From the NCBI GenBank assembly GCA_905235515.1, contig CAJOLV010000020.1, forward strand, positions 1 to 38,074: 38,074 nt of DNA, read 5' to 3'. Shown here piece by piece: positions 6,575 to 15,002 of the stretch. The position numbers were made by a program, and so were the translations under genes. Each line of letters starts with the position of its first letter. Within the stretch, counting starts at the first letter, position 1. Under the pieces are notes generated by a model. It did not search any database. It was not told where the DNA came from and saw nothing but the letters and a program-made list of their open reading frames with translations. This DNA is from an uncultured Bacilli bacterium. Its GTDB lineage: Bacteria; Bacillota_I; Bacilli_A; RFN20; CAG-826.

Positions 6575-9500
6575 ATGAAAAAAGGTTTACAAAAAACTTT
6601 AGTGTTTGCTTTACCATTTATCTCCCTTACAACTCTTATCGTAGGTACTTTAGCGTGGTTCCGTTCCATTATCAAAATTAATTCAATTAATGGTGGTGGT
6701 GCAGTCGACAGTGCCTATTATGCCTATGGTAAAGGAACAAAAGATGAACCTTTTGGCATCGCTAATACCAGACATCTAAATAACCTTGCATGGTTACAAT
6801 ATCTTGGTGTTTATGATAATGACAATTATTATTTTGAACTCGCTAACGACATCAATGTCGGTGAAAGTACTTATGTTATTCCCCCTATTGGTAATGAAGA
6901 CCACCCCTTCATCGGTGTCTTTAACGGTAATGACCATGTCATTGAAAACATTAAAGTAACCAATACCTCTAATGTAGCAGAATTCACTTATAAATCATCT
7001 AATATCACTGATTATAATTCCAATGATTTTGAGATCGTAGGTTTCTTTGGCGTAGTTGGAGAACTTGAAGGAGAATCATATTCTTCACAAGTTAACACCA
7101 TTAAAGATGTTACATTTAAAAATCTTACTGTTGAATCTAAAACCGAAAATACATTAATCGGTCTTGCCGCTGGATATGTAAATGCAGATATAAGCAATGT
7201 AAAGATTGATGGCACAGCGACAATTAATGTTAATGACCAAGTTCATACCGCCAAAACAAATATCACCGATAAATTATCCGATTATGGACTAGTGGGATAT
7301 ACAACAAAAGTTGGAAGTAATGGCTCATATAGCACAGACTTATCTGAATATTTCAATAGTGGTGATGGTACTGGTGGCGGTGGCCAAGAACAAGACTGGG
7401 GTGGATCCATAGTTTCGACAGATTATTTCAAATGGCTACATCAAAGCGGAAATATTGCTACTCAAACCGGTGTTACCGTTACTGGAACAGGCTACAAAGG
7501 GTATTACAATAGAGCATCAAATGCTTCAGAAATGCCAGATGATGATTCTATGCTATTTCGAAATTCCTCGACTAGGTATTTTAGGCTGTATTCTGATGGC
7601 ACTTTTTATTTTAAATATAATGCATCCACAAACTACACAGGTAATTACGAGAATAATCCAAGCGCTCCTAATATAATAGGATACAAACTGATGTTTGATA
7701 ACGAGATTACATTAGGTACTGGGACATCTAGCGTGACTTCTAACACTTTTTATCTAAATAAGCAAAATTCAGGTGCGAATTTTGTTGTCACATCCACAAT
7801 GAACTCTACGACAACAATCAATGGTTTTTCTAGCACCTTTACAATAAGATCTTCGTGGATTTATCAGTTTAGAGAATCATCGTATTTGCCGTTGCGTTTT
7901 GAAAACGAAAATTGGATTTCGAATGGAACAAACAATACTGTTTCAAGCAAAAACACCGGATATATTTTGGGCAATCAAGGAACCGCTGGTTCAAACGCTT
8001 CGGTTCGTCTTGCATACTATTGCCGCTCAAATCTTATCAATTCAATTTCTCCGAGCCACACAGATTCTTTAATTAACATTTATAATGGACACTTTTTAGA
8101 TGAACAGTTTAATGAAGATAGAATAGAAATTTTAACTTATGATAAGAATGAGGATGATTGGGTTTTAATAAAAGATGACTGGAATGGAAGTTACGACGCA
8201 GATAATCCGGCTCTCGCAACATATGCAGATACAAAAACAGATGATTCGTCTCCAAAAAGTCTCGGCTTTACTAAATATGATAATTCGCGAAATATTCTAT
8301 CAAATGAGGTGCTGAGCACGATGTTCCTAGGCGGCATTCACTTTGATCCGACGGCAAATAATTATGGAATTGGGCAAGGAAACAATTTAGAAACGTATTC
8401 AAATTGTAAAGTTTTAAGCGATACCGCTTCAAGTTATCAGATGCCTAGAGGAACAATTGATTTCAAACTTAAATCTACAGGTGCTATTAATTTCTTTGCT
8501 GGAACGTATTACTCAAGCGATGTAAATTTCACTTTCTTTTCAATTTATGATGTGGTTCGAAAAACAGATGGCACTATTAACACTCTTAAAGAAATAACAA
8601 AAATATTCACTGCTAAAACCACCGCCGTTGCTGGTGGAACTTTTGATACTTCAAAGCCTTCTGATTCAAAAACAAACACCAAATATATATACCAGTACAT
8701 TGATGGGTCTTATTCACAAATATATGACCCTTCACCAAGTGTTAAAGCTCTTCGGAATGCAACTGCTGCTGATATTGATAATAATAATCTAGTATTTGAC
8801 TGCACATCATCTCTTAAAGCGCAAGCGCCTGTCAAAAACGCCCTTTATTATTTTGAATTACCTGTTAATGATGGTGAATTTGCAATGAGTAGTGTTAGTG
8901 GTTCTACGCTTTCTGGTGCTTATTTACTTTATCTTGATATTGGCGCTAACGCCGACATCATCGATTCCGATGAAATAACTGCTTACTCTATCACAACTAA
9001 GAGAAGCGGAAATCAATATCCTCAAGGTGTTGATTTCATCGCTACTGATGTTGCGGGTAATGGTGGAGAATCCGTTGGTGTTTATATTTCAAATAGCAAA
9101 CAAGGACAATTAGTGTTTGTTGTTACATCTAAAAACATTGCTATTACAGATAATTCAGATATATCAACATTTACTTTTGAAGGAACTGATTATACGGACG
9201 CTGCAAGTCCTCCTGATGGTAAATTTAATATTACATCTGGAACATCACCTGGGCCGATGGAGTCACCTCCTGTAGGTGGAGAAAGAGTTCTATTTATCAA
9301 TATTAAGAAAGTGAATAGTACGACTGTATATGGCGTTAAAATTACCGACTATCTTGATTCATCGGGCAACATCGATGAATCAGAATCAAAATATGAGATT
9401 GATTATGATGATGGCATGGGATTCATAGCTGGCAAAACCAAAGCTGAAGTTGAAACCTTATCTACATCACTTGATATTGCCGAATTACGAAGCCTAAATA

Positions 9501-9706
9501 TCGCGGCGACATTAACAAGAATACCTGGCTACGATGCTGAATTCTCCGTTACATATAATGTTGCTGATTGTAGTTATTCTGAAAAAACAATTGATATTGA
9601 TATTGCCACTAACGGAGTGTCATTAACTATCATAGTTAATACCGATGAAGGGTATACGCTTAAAGTTAATGGTAGTACCCCTGTTAGTCCATATCCTGGT
9701 ACCTAA
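6575..9706 (+). CDS. Large exported AWF-motif surface protein with GLUG-like region
   Basis: This protein of 1043 residues starts at ATG 6575, chosen over an upstream TTG because GGAG sits eight bases before it and MKKGLQK gives a proper signal sequence. One hydrophobic segment (about 9-28) ends in GTLAWF, matching the upstream partner. Residues 45-240 carry a segment such as IPPIGNEDHPFIGVFNGNDH and EIVGFFGVVGE, resembling GLUG-type beta-helix repeats of surface proteins. The remainder is a long Ser/Thr/Asn/Gly-rich beta-type region with no sortase motif and no terminal membrane anchor. A Gly-rich GTGGGGQEQDWGG stretch near residue 265 separates the modules. It forms an operon with the 5607 gene and ends at the terminator at 9711. 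A role as adhesin or matrix protein is inferred. Confidence 0.82.
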   Translation: MKKGLQKTLVFALPFISLTTLIVGTLAWFRSIIKINSINGGGAVDSAYYAYGKGTKDEPFGIANTRHLNNLAWLQYLGVYDNDNYYFELANDINVGESTYVIPPIGNEDHPFIGVFNGNDHVIENIKVTNTSNVAEFTYKSSNITDYNSNDFEIVGFFGVVGELEGESYSSQVNTIKDVTFKNLTVESKTENTLIGLAAGYVNADISNVKIDGTATINVNDQVHTAKTNITDKLSDYGLVGYTTKVGSNGSYSTDLSEYFNSGDGTGGGGQEQDWGGSIVSTDYFKWLHQSGNIATQTGVTVTGTGYKGYYNRASNASEMPDDDSMLFRNSSTRYFRLYSDGTFYFKYNASTNYTGNYENNPSAPNIIGYKLMFDNEITLGTGTSSVTSNTFYLNKQNSGANFVVTSTMNSTTTINGFSSTFTIRSSWIYQFRESSYLPLRFENENWISNGTNNTVSSKNTGYILGNQGTAGSNASVRLAYYCRSNLINSISPSHTDSLINIYNGHFLDEQFNEDRIEILTYDKNEDDWVLIKDDWNGSYDADNPALATYADTKTDDSSPKSLGFTKYDNSRNILSNEVLSTMFLGGIHFDPTANNYGIGQGNNLETYSNCKVLSDTASSYQMPRGTIDFKLKSTGAINFFAGTYYSSDVNFTFFSIYDVVRKTDGTINTLKEITKIFTAKTTAVAGGTFDTSKPSDSKTNTKYIYQYIDGSYSQIYDPSPSVKALRNATAADIDNNNLVFDCTSSLKAQAPVKNALYYFELPVNDGEFAMSSVSGSTLSGAYLLYLDIGANADIIDSDEITAYSITTKRSGNQYPQGVDFIATDVAGNGGESVGVYISNSKQGQLVFVVTSKNIAITDNSDISTFTFEGTDYTDAASPPDGKFNITSGTSPGPMESPPVGGERVLFINIKKVNSTTVYGVKITDYLDSSGNIDESESKYEIDYDDGMGFIAGKTKAEVETLSTSLDIAELRSLNIAATLTRIPGYDAEFSVTYNVADCSYSEKTIDIDIATNGVSLTIIVNTDEGYTLKVNGSTPVSPYPGT

Positions 9707-9710
9707 TATT

Positions 9711-9767
9711 AAGGGGCTGTTCGAAAACCCATGAAGTAAAATGAGTAAAAGGGACAGCCCTTTTATT
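9711..9767 (+). terminator. Terminator of the AWF operon (possible small inverted-repeat element)
   Basis: AAGGGGCTGTT (9711-9721) pairs over 11 positions with GACAGCCCTTT (9753-9763), with GU wobbles, followed by TTTTATTATG. The loop of about 31 bases is large for a terminator. The ends (GGGGCTGTTCGAAAAC and the inverse of GTAAAAGGGACAGCCC) resemble terminal repeats of some insertion sequences, so a tiny MITE acting as terminator is possible. Confidence 0.65.
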
Positions 9768-9892
9768 ATGCTTCACTGATAAGAAAAAATAATTATCTTT
9801 TAAGATATTTATAACCCACAAATTTTTTATATTTTGTCAACTAAAAAATAACCATTTTGGACACTGTCTAAAAATGTTAAAAAAGTGTTTTG

Positions 9893-9941
9893 TATAATGA
9901 CCAGTTTGTGATAAAGTTTAGGCATGGTTTTGAAACCGTGC
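9893..9941 (+). promoter_or_regulatory. -10 box and leader hairpin of the small acidic protein gene
   Basis: TATAAT at 9893-9898 is preceded by TTTTG; the -35 region is weak. The transcript would start near 9905. Its leader holds a 7-bp hairpin GCATGGT / ACCGTGC (9922-9928 with 9935-9941, six-base loop) that ends five bases before the AAAGGAG ribosome binding site, so it could affect translation. Confidence 0.5.
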
Positions 9942-9959
9942 AAGAAAGGAGAGTTTCTA

Positions 9960-10100
9960 ATGTATTACTTTGGTCCAAGAGATAAGAATAACGAAATCAC
10001 CGATGCTGAAGAATTACAAATTGTTGAAGCATTCGCGGAAGCTGAAGAATATTTAGAAACCAGCATGGTTGATGACTACTACTTCGATACCGAAGACTAG
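9960..10100 (+). CDS. Small acidic protein (46 residues), unknown function
   Basis: The frame runs from ATG 9960 to TAG 10098 and begins MYYFGPRDKNNEITDAEELQ. It has 15 acidic and two basic residues, a Glu/Ala-rich probable helix in the middle and a tyrosine/aspartate-rich tail (DDYYFDTED). AAAGGAG lies eight bases upstream of the start, a TATAAT box lies further up, and an intrinsic terminator follows 24 bases after the stop. A promoter, ribosome binding site and terminator around so short a frame make it a credible stand-alone gene. I know no family for it. It immediately precedes the polysaccharide cluster. Confidence 0.7.
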   Translation: MYYFGPRDKNNEITDAEELQIVEAFAEAEEYLETSMVDDYYFDTED

Positions 10101-10123
10101 TCCCTAAAACCAACATAGTAATG

Positions 10124-10148
10124 ACGGGGTATGACCTCGTTTTTCTTT
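10124..10148 (+). terminator. Intrinsic terminator after the small acidic protein gene
   Basis: ACGGGG / CCTCGT stem (10124-10129 with 10135-10140, one GU pair) with a TATGA loop, followed by TTTTTCTTTT. Confidence 0.75.
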
Positions 10149-10184
10149 TATCTTTATTATTATTTATATAAAATAAGAACACGT

Positions 10185-11654
10185 ATGAATGAAAAAAAGA
10201 AGTTTGATTTATCAAATTATGGTAAAGCTGTCTGCTTTATTCTTTTAGAAATACTCGCTGTCTTATCATTTTCATTAGGTAGTTCATTTATCTTTATGGC
10301 TATCTTATCTTTTGTGATTTTAGTTTTAATCATTTTGGTGACCTTCCGTCAAATAAAAGCTGATGGTGTTGCCTCTTTTGGCTTCTTTTTGTTCCCTATT
10401 TTAATTTTTGGATTGTTATCTATTTTAAGTTATTTCAAATATGATCCAAACTTCATTATGTATGAATCATCATTTTTATTCTTAATACCGATTGCTTTAA
10501 TATGTTTTGCTGGTAGTGGATATCTTATTAACCTCACAGGCGCATTTAAAATTCGCTATGCCTTAATAGTTATCTATAGTGGTATCGCTTTATTAACATT
10601 TATCAATCTCTTAGTGACAATGATTCAATTTGTCCCGTTCTATACATTAATTTATAGAGATGCCTATTATTATTACGATGGAGCGAGATCAAGCGCTTCT
10701 GTTGGTAATATGGCCTATTTCTTAGTGAACTTTTCAATGGTTGAAGTATCATTAGCGTATTTCAGTTATTATCCAATGATTTTATTAACTGCCTTTATTC
10801 CTTTAGGATTCATTAAATTTAAAGAAAATAAAAAGTTATTCATCACGTATCTTGCCTTTGGTGTATTAGGTTTAATATCTCTGATATTCACAATTAATAA
10901 GATGACATTATTGCTACTATTTGGTGTGGCCTTATTAATTGGTATTATCACTATTTATACAAAATTTAATTTAAAGACAAAGCCATTAAAGATTGCCTCA
11001 GTGGTTATTGGCGGACTGGCAGTGTTAGGATTTATCTTTATGTTCTTTAACGCTCAAGATTCAGTTGGATATGCAATGAGAATAAGTGGTTTAAGAAATC
11101 TCACAACTGGTAATAGAATATTTAATCGTTTATTTAACTCCAATAGATTCGCTAGTGCGTTTAACGGCATATTAGATGGCACATTTGCGTCACGCGTGAT
11201 TGAAGGACGCAGTGTTTTAATTAAGTTGTTTGGTTATCCAATCACTGGTGGATATGTTGATTACTTTGGAGCGATGACTTGGAAATTAACCGATTCTAAT
11301 AGTTTCTTCTTTGATACATTCTTCACTTCTGGATTTTTTGGAGTTATATTCCTCACAGTGATATTAATTGTCGGTATTAGAAGAGTGTTTCTATATTACA
11401 AATATAGTAGCGATAAAAAAGATGAAAAAGTCATGGTGTTAAGTTTTGTTTTGGTGAGCCTTGCTTATGCATTTTTGGCCTATGATGCGACCCCATATAT
11501 CTTTGATAAAACAATTGTCCCATTCTATATGAACAACATCTTCTTAATTGATTTATTCTTATTTGGTTATTGTTTCTATAATAGTGAAAAACCAAAAGAA
11601 GTTATCGTAGTGGAAGAAGAAAAGAAGGAGAAAATAACAAATGAACAAGAATAA
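10185..11654 (+). CDS. Wzy-like polysaccharide polymerase / O-antigen ligase-type membrane protein
   Basis: The 489-residue protein starts at ATG 10185 (MNEKKKFDLSNYGK). An upstream TTG in frame would overlap the terminator at 10124-10148 and is rejected. It has about 11 hydrophobic segments, a polar loop near residues 175-210 (YRDAYYYYDGARSSASVGN) and a second large loop near 330-405 containing RVIEGRSVLIKLFGYPITGG and DSNSFFFDTFFTSGFFG. This matches the topology of Wzy/WaaL proteins that polymerise or ligate lipid-linked glycans at the outer face of the membrane. Sequence motifs in this family are weak, so the call rests on topology and the neighbouring flippase and glycosyltransferases. 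A TATAAA box at 10167-10172 leaves only a few bases of leader and no ribosome binding site. It overlaps the next gene by 14 bases. Confidence 0.65.
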   Translation: MNEKKKFDLSNYGKAVCFILLEILAVLSFSLGSSFIFMAILSFVILVLIILVTFRQIKADGVASFGFFLFPILIFGLLSILSYFKYDPNFIMYESSFLFLIPIALICFAGSGYLINLTGAFKIRYALIVIYSGIALLTFINLLVTMIQFVPFYTLIYRDAYYYYDGARSSASVGNMAYFLVNFSMVEVSLAYFSYYPMILLTAFIPLGFIKFKENKKLFITYLAFGVLGLISLIFTINKMTLLLLFGVALLIGIITIYTKFNLKTKPLKIASVVIGGLAVLGFIFMFFNAQDSVGYAMRISGLRNLTTGNRIFNRLFNSNRFASAFNGILDGTFASRVIEGRSVLIKLFGYPITGGYVDYFGAMTWKLTDSNSFFFDTFFTSGFFGVIFLTVILIVGIRRVFLYYKYSSDKKDEKVMVLSFVLVSLAYAFLAYDATPYIFDKTIVPFYMNNIFLIDLFLFGYCFYNSEKPKEVIVVEEEKKEKITNEQE

Positions 11655-12512
11655 ATTTAAATACTTTTCTCTAATTATACTTTGTTATTAACCGGATGTG
11701 GATATGGCTTAAAAGAAATCTATGAAGGCGATGTCTATGCTTCTATTGATTATAATCGTAACTTCTATCGTGAATGGGATGATGCGATTAATTATCATAA
11801 AGAAGGAAATCAAGTTGATAACGTTAATCAAGAAACGATGGTGATGAATAAAGACACTAATGGTGTGTTTACTAACTTTAATGATCCAAATTTCGCCAAA
11901 GTTCAAAGTGATGTGGGTGAATATTCATATACAAGTGATTTATATGAACCAGAAGGCAAAAAGAGTTATGGCCAAACATTTAAACTCAGCAATACCGAGT
12001 CATCATTTAGATATGGTTATATATCAAAACTCTTTAATGGTCAAATGTTCTGCAATGGTAATTATGAATTAGCAAGAGTGCAAATCGATGAAGGCGGTTT
12101 TGGCGCTAAATTTAAAAAAGAAATTAAAGAATATAAGTATCTTGCCCTTAATTTTAAAGCATCATTAGATTATCGAAGAGATGGTCAAAACACTAATATT
12201 CCAGGTCATAATTCTAAAATCAGATTAATTATTAATTTCTTCTGTAAGACAGATAATAATTCATACCATCGAGTGCCTGTTAGTTATGAGATTAGTGATA
12301 TTCCTACTAACACCCCTGAAGCAATTGGTTATTCCAACTACATTTTCTTTGGTTTTGATTTATCAACAATAGAAAAAATCGATAGATGCGCAGGCATATC
12401 TATCGAATATGAATTAATTGAAGATGAATATATCAATGCTCACTTAGAAGATAATTGGAAACATTGTTTGTTGTTATACGAATTGTTCTTGCCAGGATCT
12501 ACTTGGCATTAA
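11641..12512 (+). pseudogene. Lipoprotein gene with frameshift inside the signal peptide
   Basis: GGAG followed by ATG at 11641 gives MNKNKFKYFSLIILCY and a stop. One frame over, from TTG 11682, the text reads LLTGCGYGLKEIYEG and stays open to 12512. Adding one T in the CTTTG at about 11680-11684 would join both parts into a normal lipoprotein signal (basic N-terminus, hydrophobic core, LTGC lipobox). The mature 270 residues contain alternating polar and aromatic stretches such as YGYISKLFNGQMFCNGNYEL, suggesting a beta-sandwich; I do not recognise it. It is coupled to the Wzy-like gene by a 14-base overlap, so a role in the same polysaccharide is plausible. A sequencing error is as likely as a true mutation. 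Its end overlaps the convergent ATP-grasp gene by 14 bases. Confidence 0.7.
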
Positions 12513-13416
12513 AATATTTAGATATATCTAACCATTCTCCCATTTCATAGTCACATCTATCATCGTCTAGGATTAATGTTCCTTTCGCGGGAGTGAATGT
12601 CATCTCAGAGAAATATATTCTCCCATTAATGTTATATAGGTCTACTCTGACAAATGGGAATGGCTTAGCTAATATCTCTGCCATCTCAACCATATCAGAC
12701 CAGTGGTCTGGTTTTTTTATTGGTTCATCAGTCTTTTTCCAACCATTAAATTGAGAACCATCAAATGGAGTCCAATCAATATAATAATTGTTATATCTAA
12801 TATCTACACCTCTAGAAGTGACGACATACATTGATTTTGCCTTGCCATTAAAGACATGTATCTTATATTCAATCGGTAAAGGTTGCCCCTCTTCTTTTAA
12901 ATATTCTTCAATAATAATTTGTGGTTTGATTGGAGCGTAATGCAATTCAACAGTCTTTTTCCCATAGTTTGTTTTAAGCCATTTATCAAACTTCTTTTTG
13001 AGCTCCGGAATGTTAATTTGACTCTTATCTTTGCAAATATAATTAAACGCACAAGCATGAGTGCACTTCATCACAAATTGATCAGGTAATTTATCAAAAT
13101 CGATATCATCAAATTTATCAAAAACTCCGTAAATCGTGATTAATTTATCGCAAAAACCCTTTTTCTTAACATATTCTCTCACACCAGCGCGACCTGCACA
13201 TTGGATTACTAATGGGTCTTTTGGGTAGACAAATAAACGGAGATATTGAAGTTTCTCTGTATATCTCTTTGGATTATCTAAATTGAGTTTATGATGGGTG
13301 ATGTATTTATATTGACATTTCACATAAGCAACTTTATTAATGGCTTTAATGACATTTCTAAAAGGAGACACTAACGCTCTTTTGAGTTTGTTCTCTTTAA
13401 GGTTTGGATTAGGCAT
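12499..13416 (-). CDS. TupA-like ATP-grasp protein of polysaccharide biosynthesis
   Basis: A 305-residue soluble protein matching the ATP-grasp TupA-like family found in capsule and teichuronopeptide gene clusters. Visible family features are NPKRYTEKLQYLRL (about 48-61), FVMKCTHACAFNYIC (about 113-127), the IIIEEYLKEEGQPLPIEYKI segment (about 167-186) with ATP-binding Glu and Lys, and FVRVDLYNINGRIYFSEMTF (about 255-275), where Asp and Glu should bind Mg-ATP. It probably adds an amino acid or other carboxylate to the sugar polymer; the substrate is unknown. GGAGG precedes the ATG, which overlaps the end of the flippase gene by eight bases, so the two are translated together. Confidence 0.85.
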   Translation of the reverse strand: MPNPNLKENKLKRALVSPFRNVIKAINKVAYVKCQYKYITHHKLNLDNPKRYTEKLQYLRLFVYPKDPLVIQCAGRAGVREYVKKKGFCDKLITIYGVFDKFDDIDFDKLPDQFVMKCTHACAFNYICKDKSQINIPELKKKFDKWLKTNYGKKTVELHYAPIKPQIIIEEYLKEEGQPLPIEYKIHVFNGKAKSMYVVTSRGVDIRYNNYYIDWTPFDGSQFNGWKKTDEPIKKPDHWSDMVEMAEILAKPFPFVRVDLYNINGRIYFSEMTFTPAKGTLILDDDRCDYEMGEWLDISKYFNAK

Positions 13417-14926
13417 TAATAGTGTCCTCCTTTTTCTTTCTTCTGAAAGATGTTACTAAATCTTCTTTTAAAAGTAGTAAGGTGACTAAATAGATAATTC
13501 CATCTATTAAAACAACGCTCAATAATTGAAGGATGAAGCTGACACCAATTGATAGATTCATCGAACCCCATAATTTCATCAATGGATTGTAAATTAATAA
13601 CGAGACACCGAGAATAATGATATTAGCGATTAATAATTTGAGACTATTGAAATTAAAGATAGCTCTCTTGACCCATTTCCAAGAAATCGCCATTAAGAAA
13701 ATGATAATTAATAAATCAGTAGACGCTGTTCCAATGGCAACACCAATAGCGGGTCTATCTTTGAAGATAAAACCACCTAAAATTATTGATAAAGCAACAT
13801 TCAATAGTGTTCCCACTCCAATAGCGATTAGATAATATTTTTCTTTCTTCATCGGTAAAAGAATTTGACCATAAATGATATCGCCAATAGAATAGGTCAG
13901 CATCATGCTAGCCAAAATCATTAATATATATGGAGCGGACCAATAACTATTACCCTCGACAAAAGTATATGTGCCTGAGATTAATCCACAAATAGGTTTA
14001 GCTAAAATACACATTGTAACAATAGCGGGTAATACCACAAACAAACAAATGTTGATTGAGTATTTGTTTAGTCTATTGAAATATTGTTTGTCCTCGACAT
14101 TATAGTAATAAGCCGCTCTTGGGATAAAGACTACTGATAAAGCAGTAAAAATACCAATGATAATATCAATACCTTTAATGCCAACAGAATAACTTGCTAC
14201 TTCTGTTTTGTCGGTGTTGATAAAACCTAAGATAAATGTATCAGTTTGATTGTACAAAGATAAGACTAGAGACAATGTGCAAAGCACAAGTAATGGCTTA
14301 GCGTATTGTTTTAAGTTATACGGGCCAGTTTTCTCAAATGAAATAAATTTTCTTACATAGTAAAGGTTACAAATTGTGGTGATAACAGTTACCATAATAG
14401 CGATTAGTGCATATAGTAAAATATCATCTGGATTAGTGACAAAGATAATAATCAATATCGCAGAAATAGTTAACGCGACAATGCTACGCACCGCCATATA
14501 GAATTGTTTTTCTAGAGCAATAAAAATCCATTCAAAAGAGAAAGCCCCAACTAAAAAGTTGAGAGATAAAATAAAGATTAAAGCACTAGTGTCTCTTAAT
14601 TCTTTAACGGAAAAGACAACCACACACAATAGTCCAAACGATAATACTGTAGCGATTAATTGCAGTAAAAAGAATCCCTGTGCTTTATTAGATAAAGCCA
14701 CTTTATCATCTCTGACCTTAACGCATTCTCTAACAGCTAGATTAGGAATACCAATCTTTGCCAAAATCAAAAAATAGGCGACAAAAGTGTTTGCCCAAGT
14801 ATAAATACCCACTCCGGCGTTACCCAAATATCTACATACCCACGGGAAAGTAATGAATGATAATAACGTGAGAACAAAAGTTCTTATCACGTTAACTATG
14901 ACATTGGTTCTAATATTGTCAGTCAT
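13409..14926 (-). CDS. Polysaccharide flippase (Wzx/MVF-type)
   Basis: A 505-residue membrane protein with about 14 hydrophobic segments. The N-terminus MTDNIRTNVIVNVIRTFVLTL followed by FPWVCRYLGNAGVGIYTWANTFVAYF is typical of oligosaccharide flippases of the MATE/MVF superfamily, which move lipid-linked repeat units to the outside. A loop near 245-260 carries TDKTEVASYSVGIKGIDIII, also typical. There is no ribosome binding site: TATAAT ends six bases before the ATG, so the mRNA is predicted to be leaderless. It is the first gene of a two-gene minus-strand unit with the ATP-grasp gene, and it diverges from a glycosyltransferase gene across a 76-base gap. Confidence 0.9.
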   Translation of the reverse strand: MTDNIRTNVIVNVIRTFVLTLLSFITFPWVCRYLGNAGVGIYTWANTFVAYFLILAKIGIPNLAVRECVKVRDDKVALSNKAQGFFLLQLIATVLSFGLLCVVVFSVKELRDTSALIFILSLNFLVGAFSFEWIFIALEKQFYMAVRSIVALTISAILIIIFVTNPDDILLYALIAIMVTVITTICNLYYVRKFISFEKTGPYNLKQYAKPLLVLCTLSLVLSLYNQTDTFILGFINTDKTEVASYSVGIKGIDIIIGIFTALSVVFIPRAAYYYNVEDKQYFNRLNKYSINICLFVVLPAIVTMCILAKPICGLISGTYTFVEGNSYWSAPYILMILASMMLTYSIGDIIYGQILLPMKKEKYYLIAIGVGTLLNVALSIILGGFIFKDRPAIGVAIGTASTDLLIIIFLMAISWKWVKRAIFNFNSLKLLIANIIILGVSLLIYNPLMKLWGSMNLSIGVSFILQLLSVVLIDGIIYLVTLLLLKEDLVTSFRRKKKEDTINA

Positions 14927-14932
14927 GAGACT

Positions 14933-14995
14933 ATTATATAGACCTGATAATTGAAATACTAATTATTTCAAGTTTTCTATCAATCCGTTTATAAT
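14933..14995. promoter_or_regulatory. Divergent leaderless promoters sharing an inverted repeat
   Basis: Minus strand: TATAAT at 14938-14933, six bases before the flippase ATG. Plus strand: TATAAT at 14990-14995, seven bases before the glycosyltransferase ATG. Between them TTGAAAT (14951-14957) and ATTTCAA (14965-14971) form a perfect 7-bp inverted repeat with a 7-base centre, covering the -35 area of both promoters. It could be an operator or simply shared -35 sequence. Confidence 0.6.
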
Positions 14996-15002
14996 AATTG
15001 CT

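Noticed and set aside
9997-10215. 72-residue minus-strand frame over the small acidic protein gene
   Set aside because: It is antisense to a frame that has its own ribosome binding site, promoter and terminator; the minus frame has none of these.
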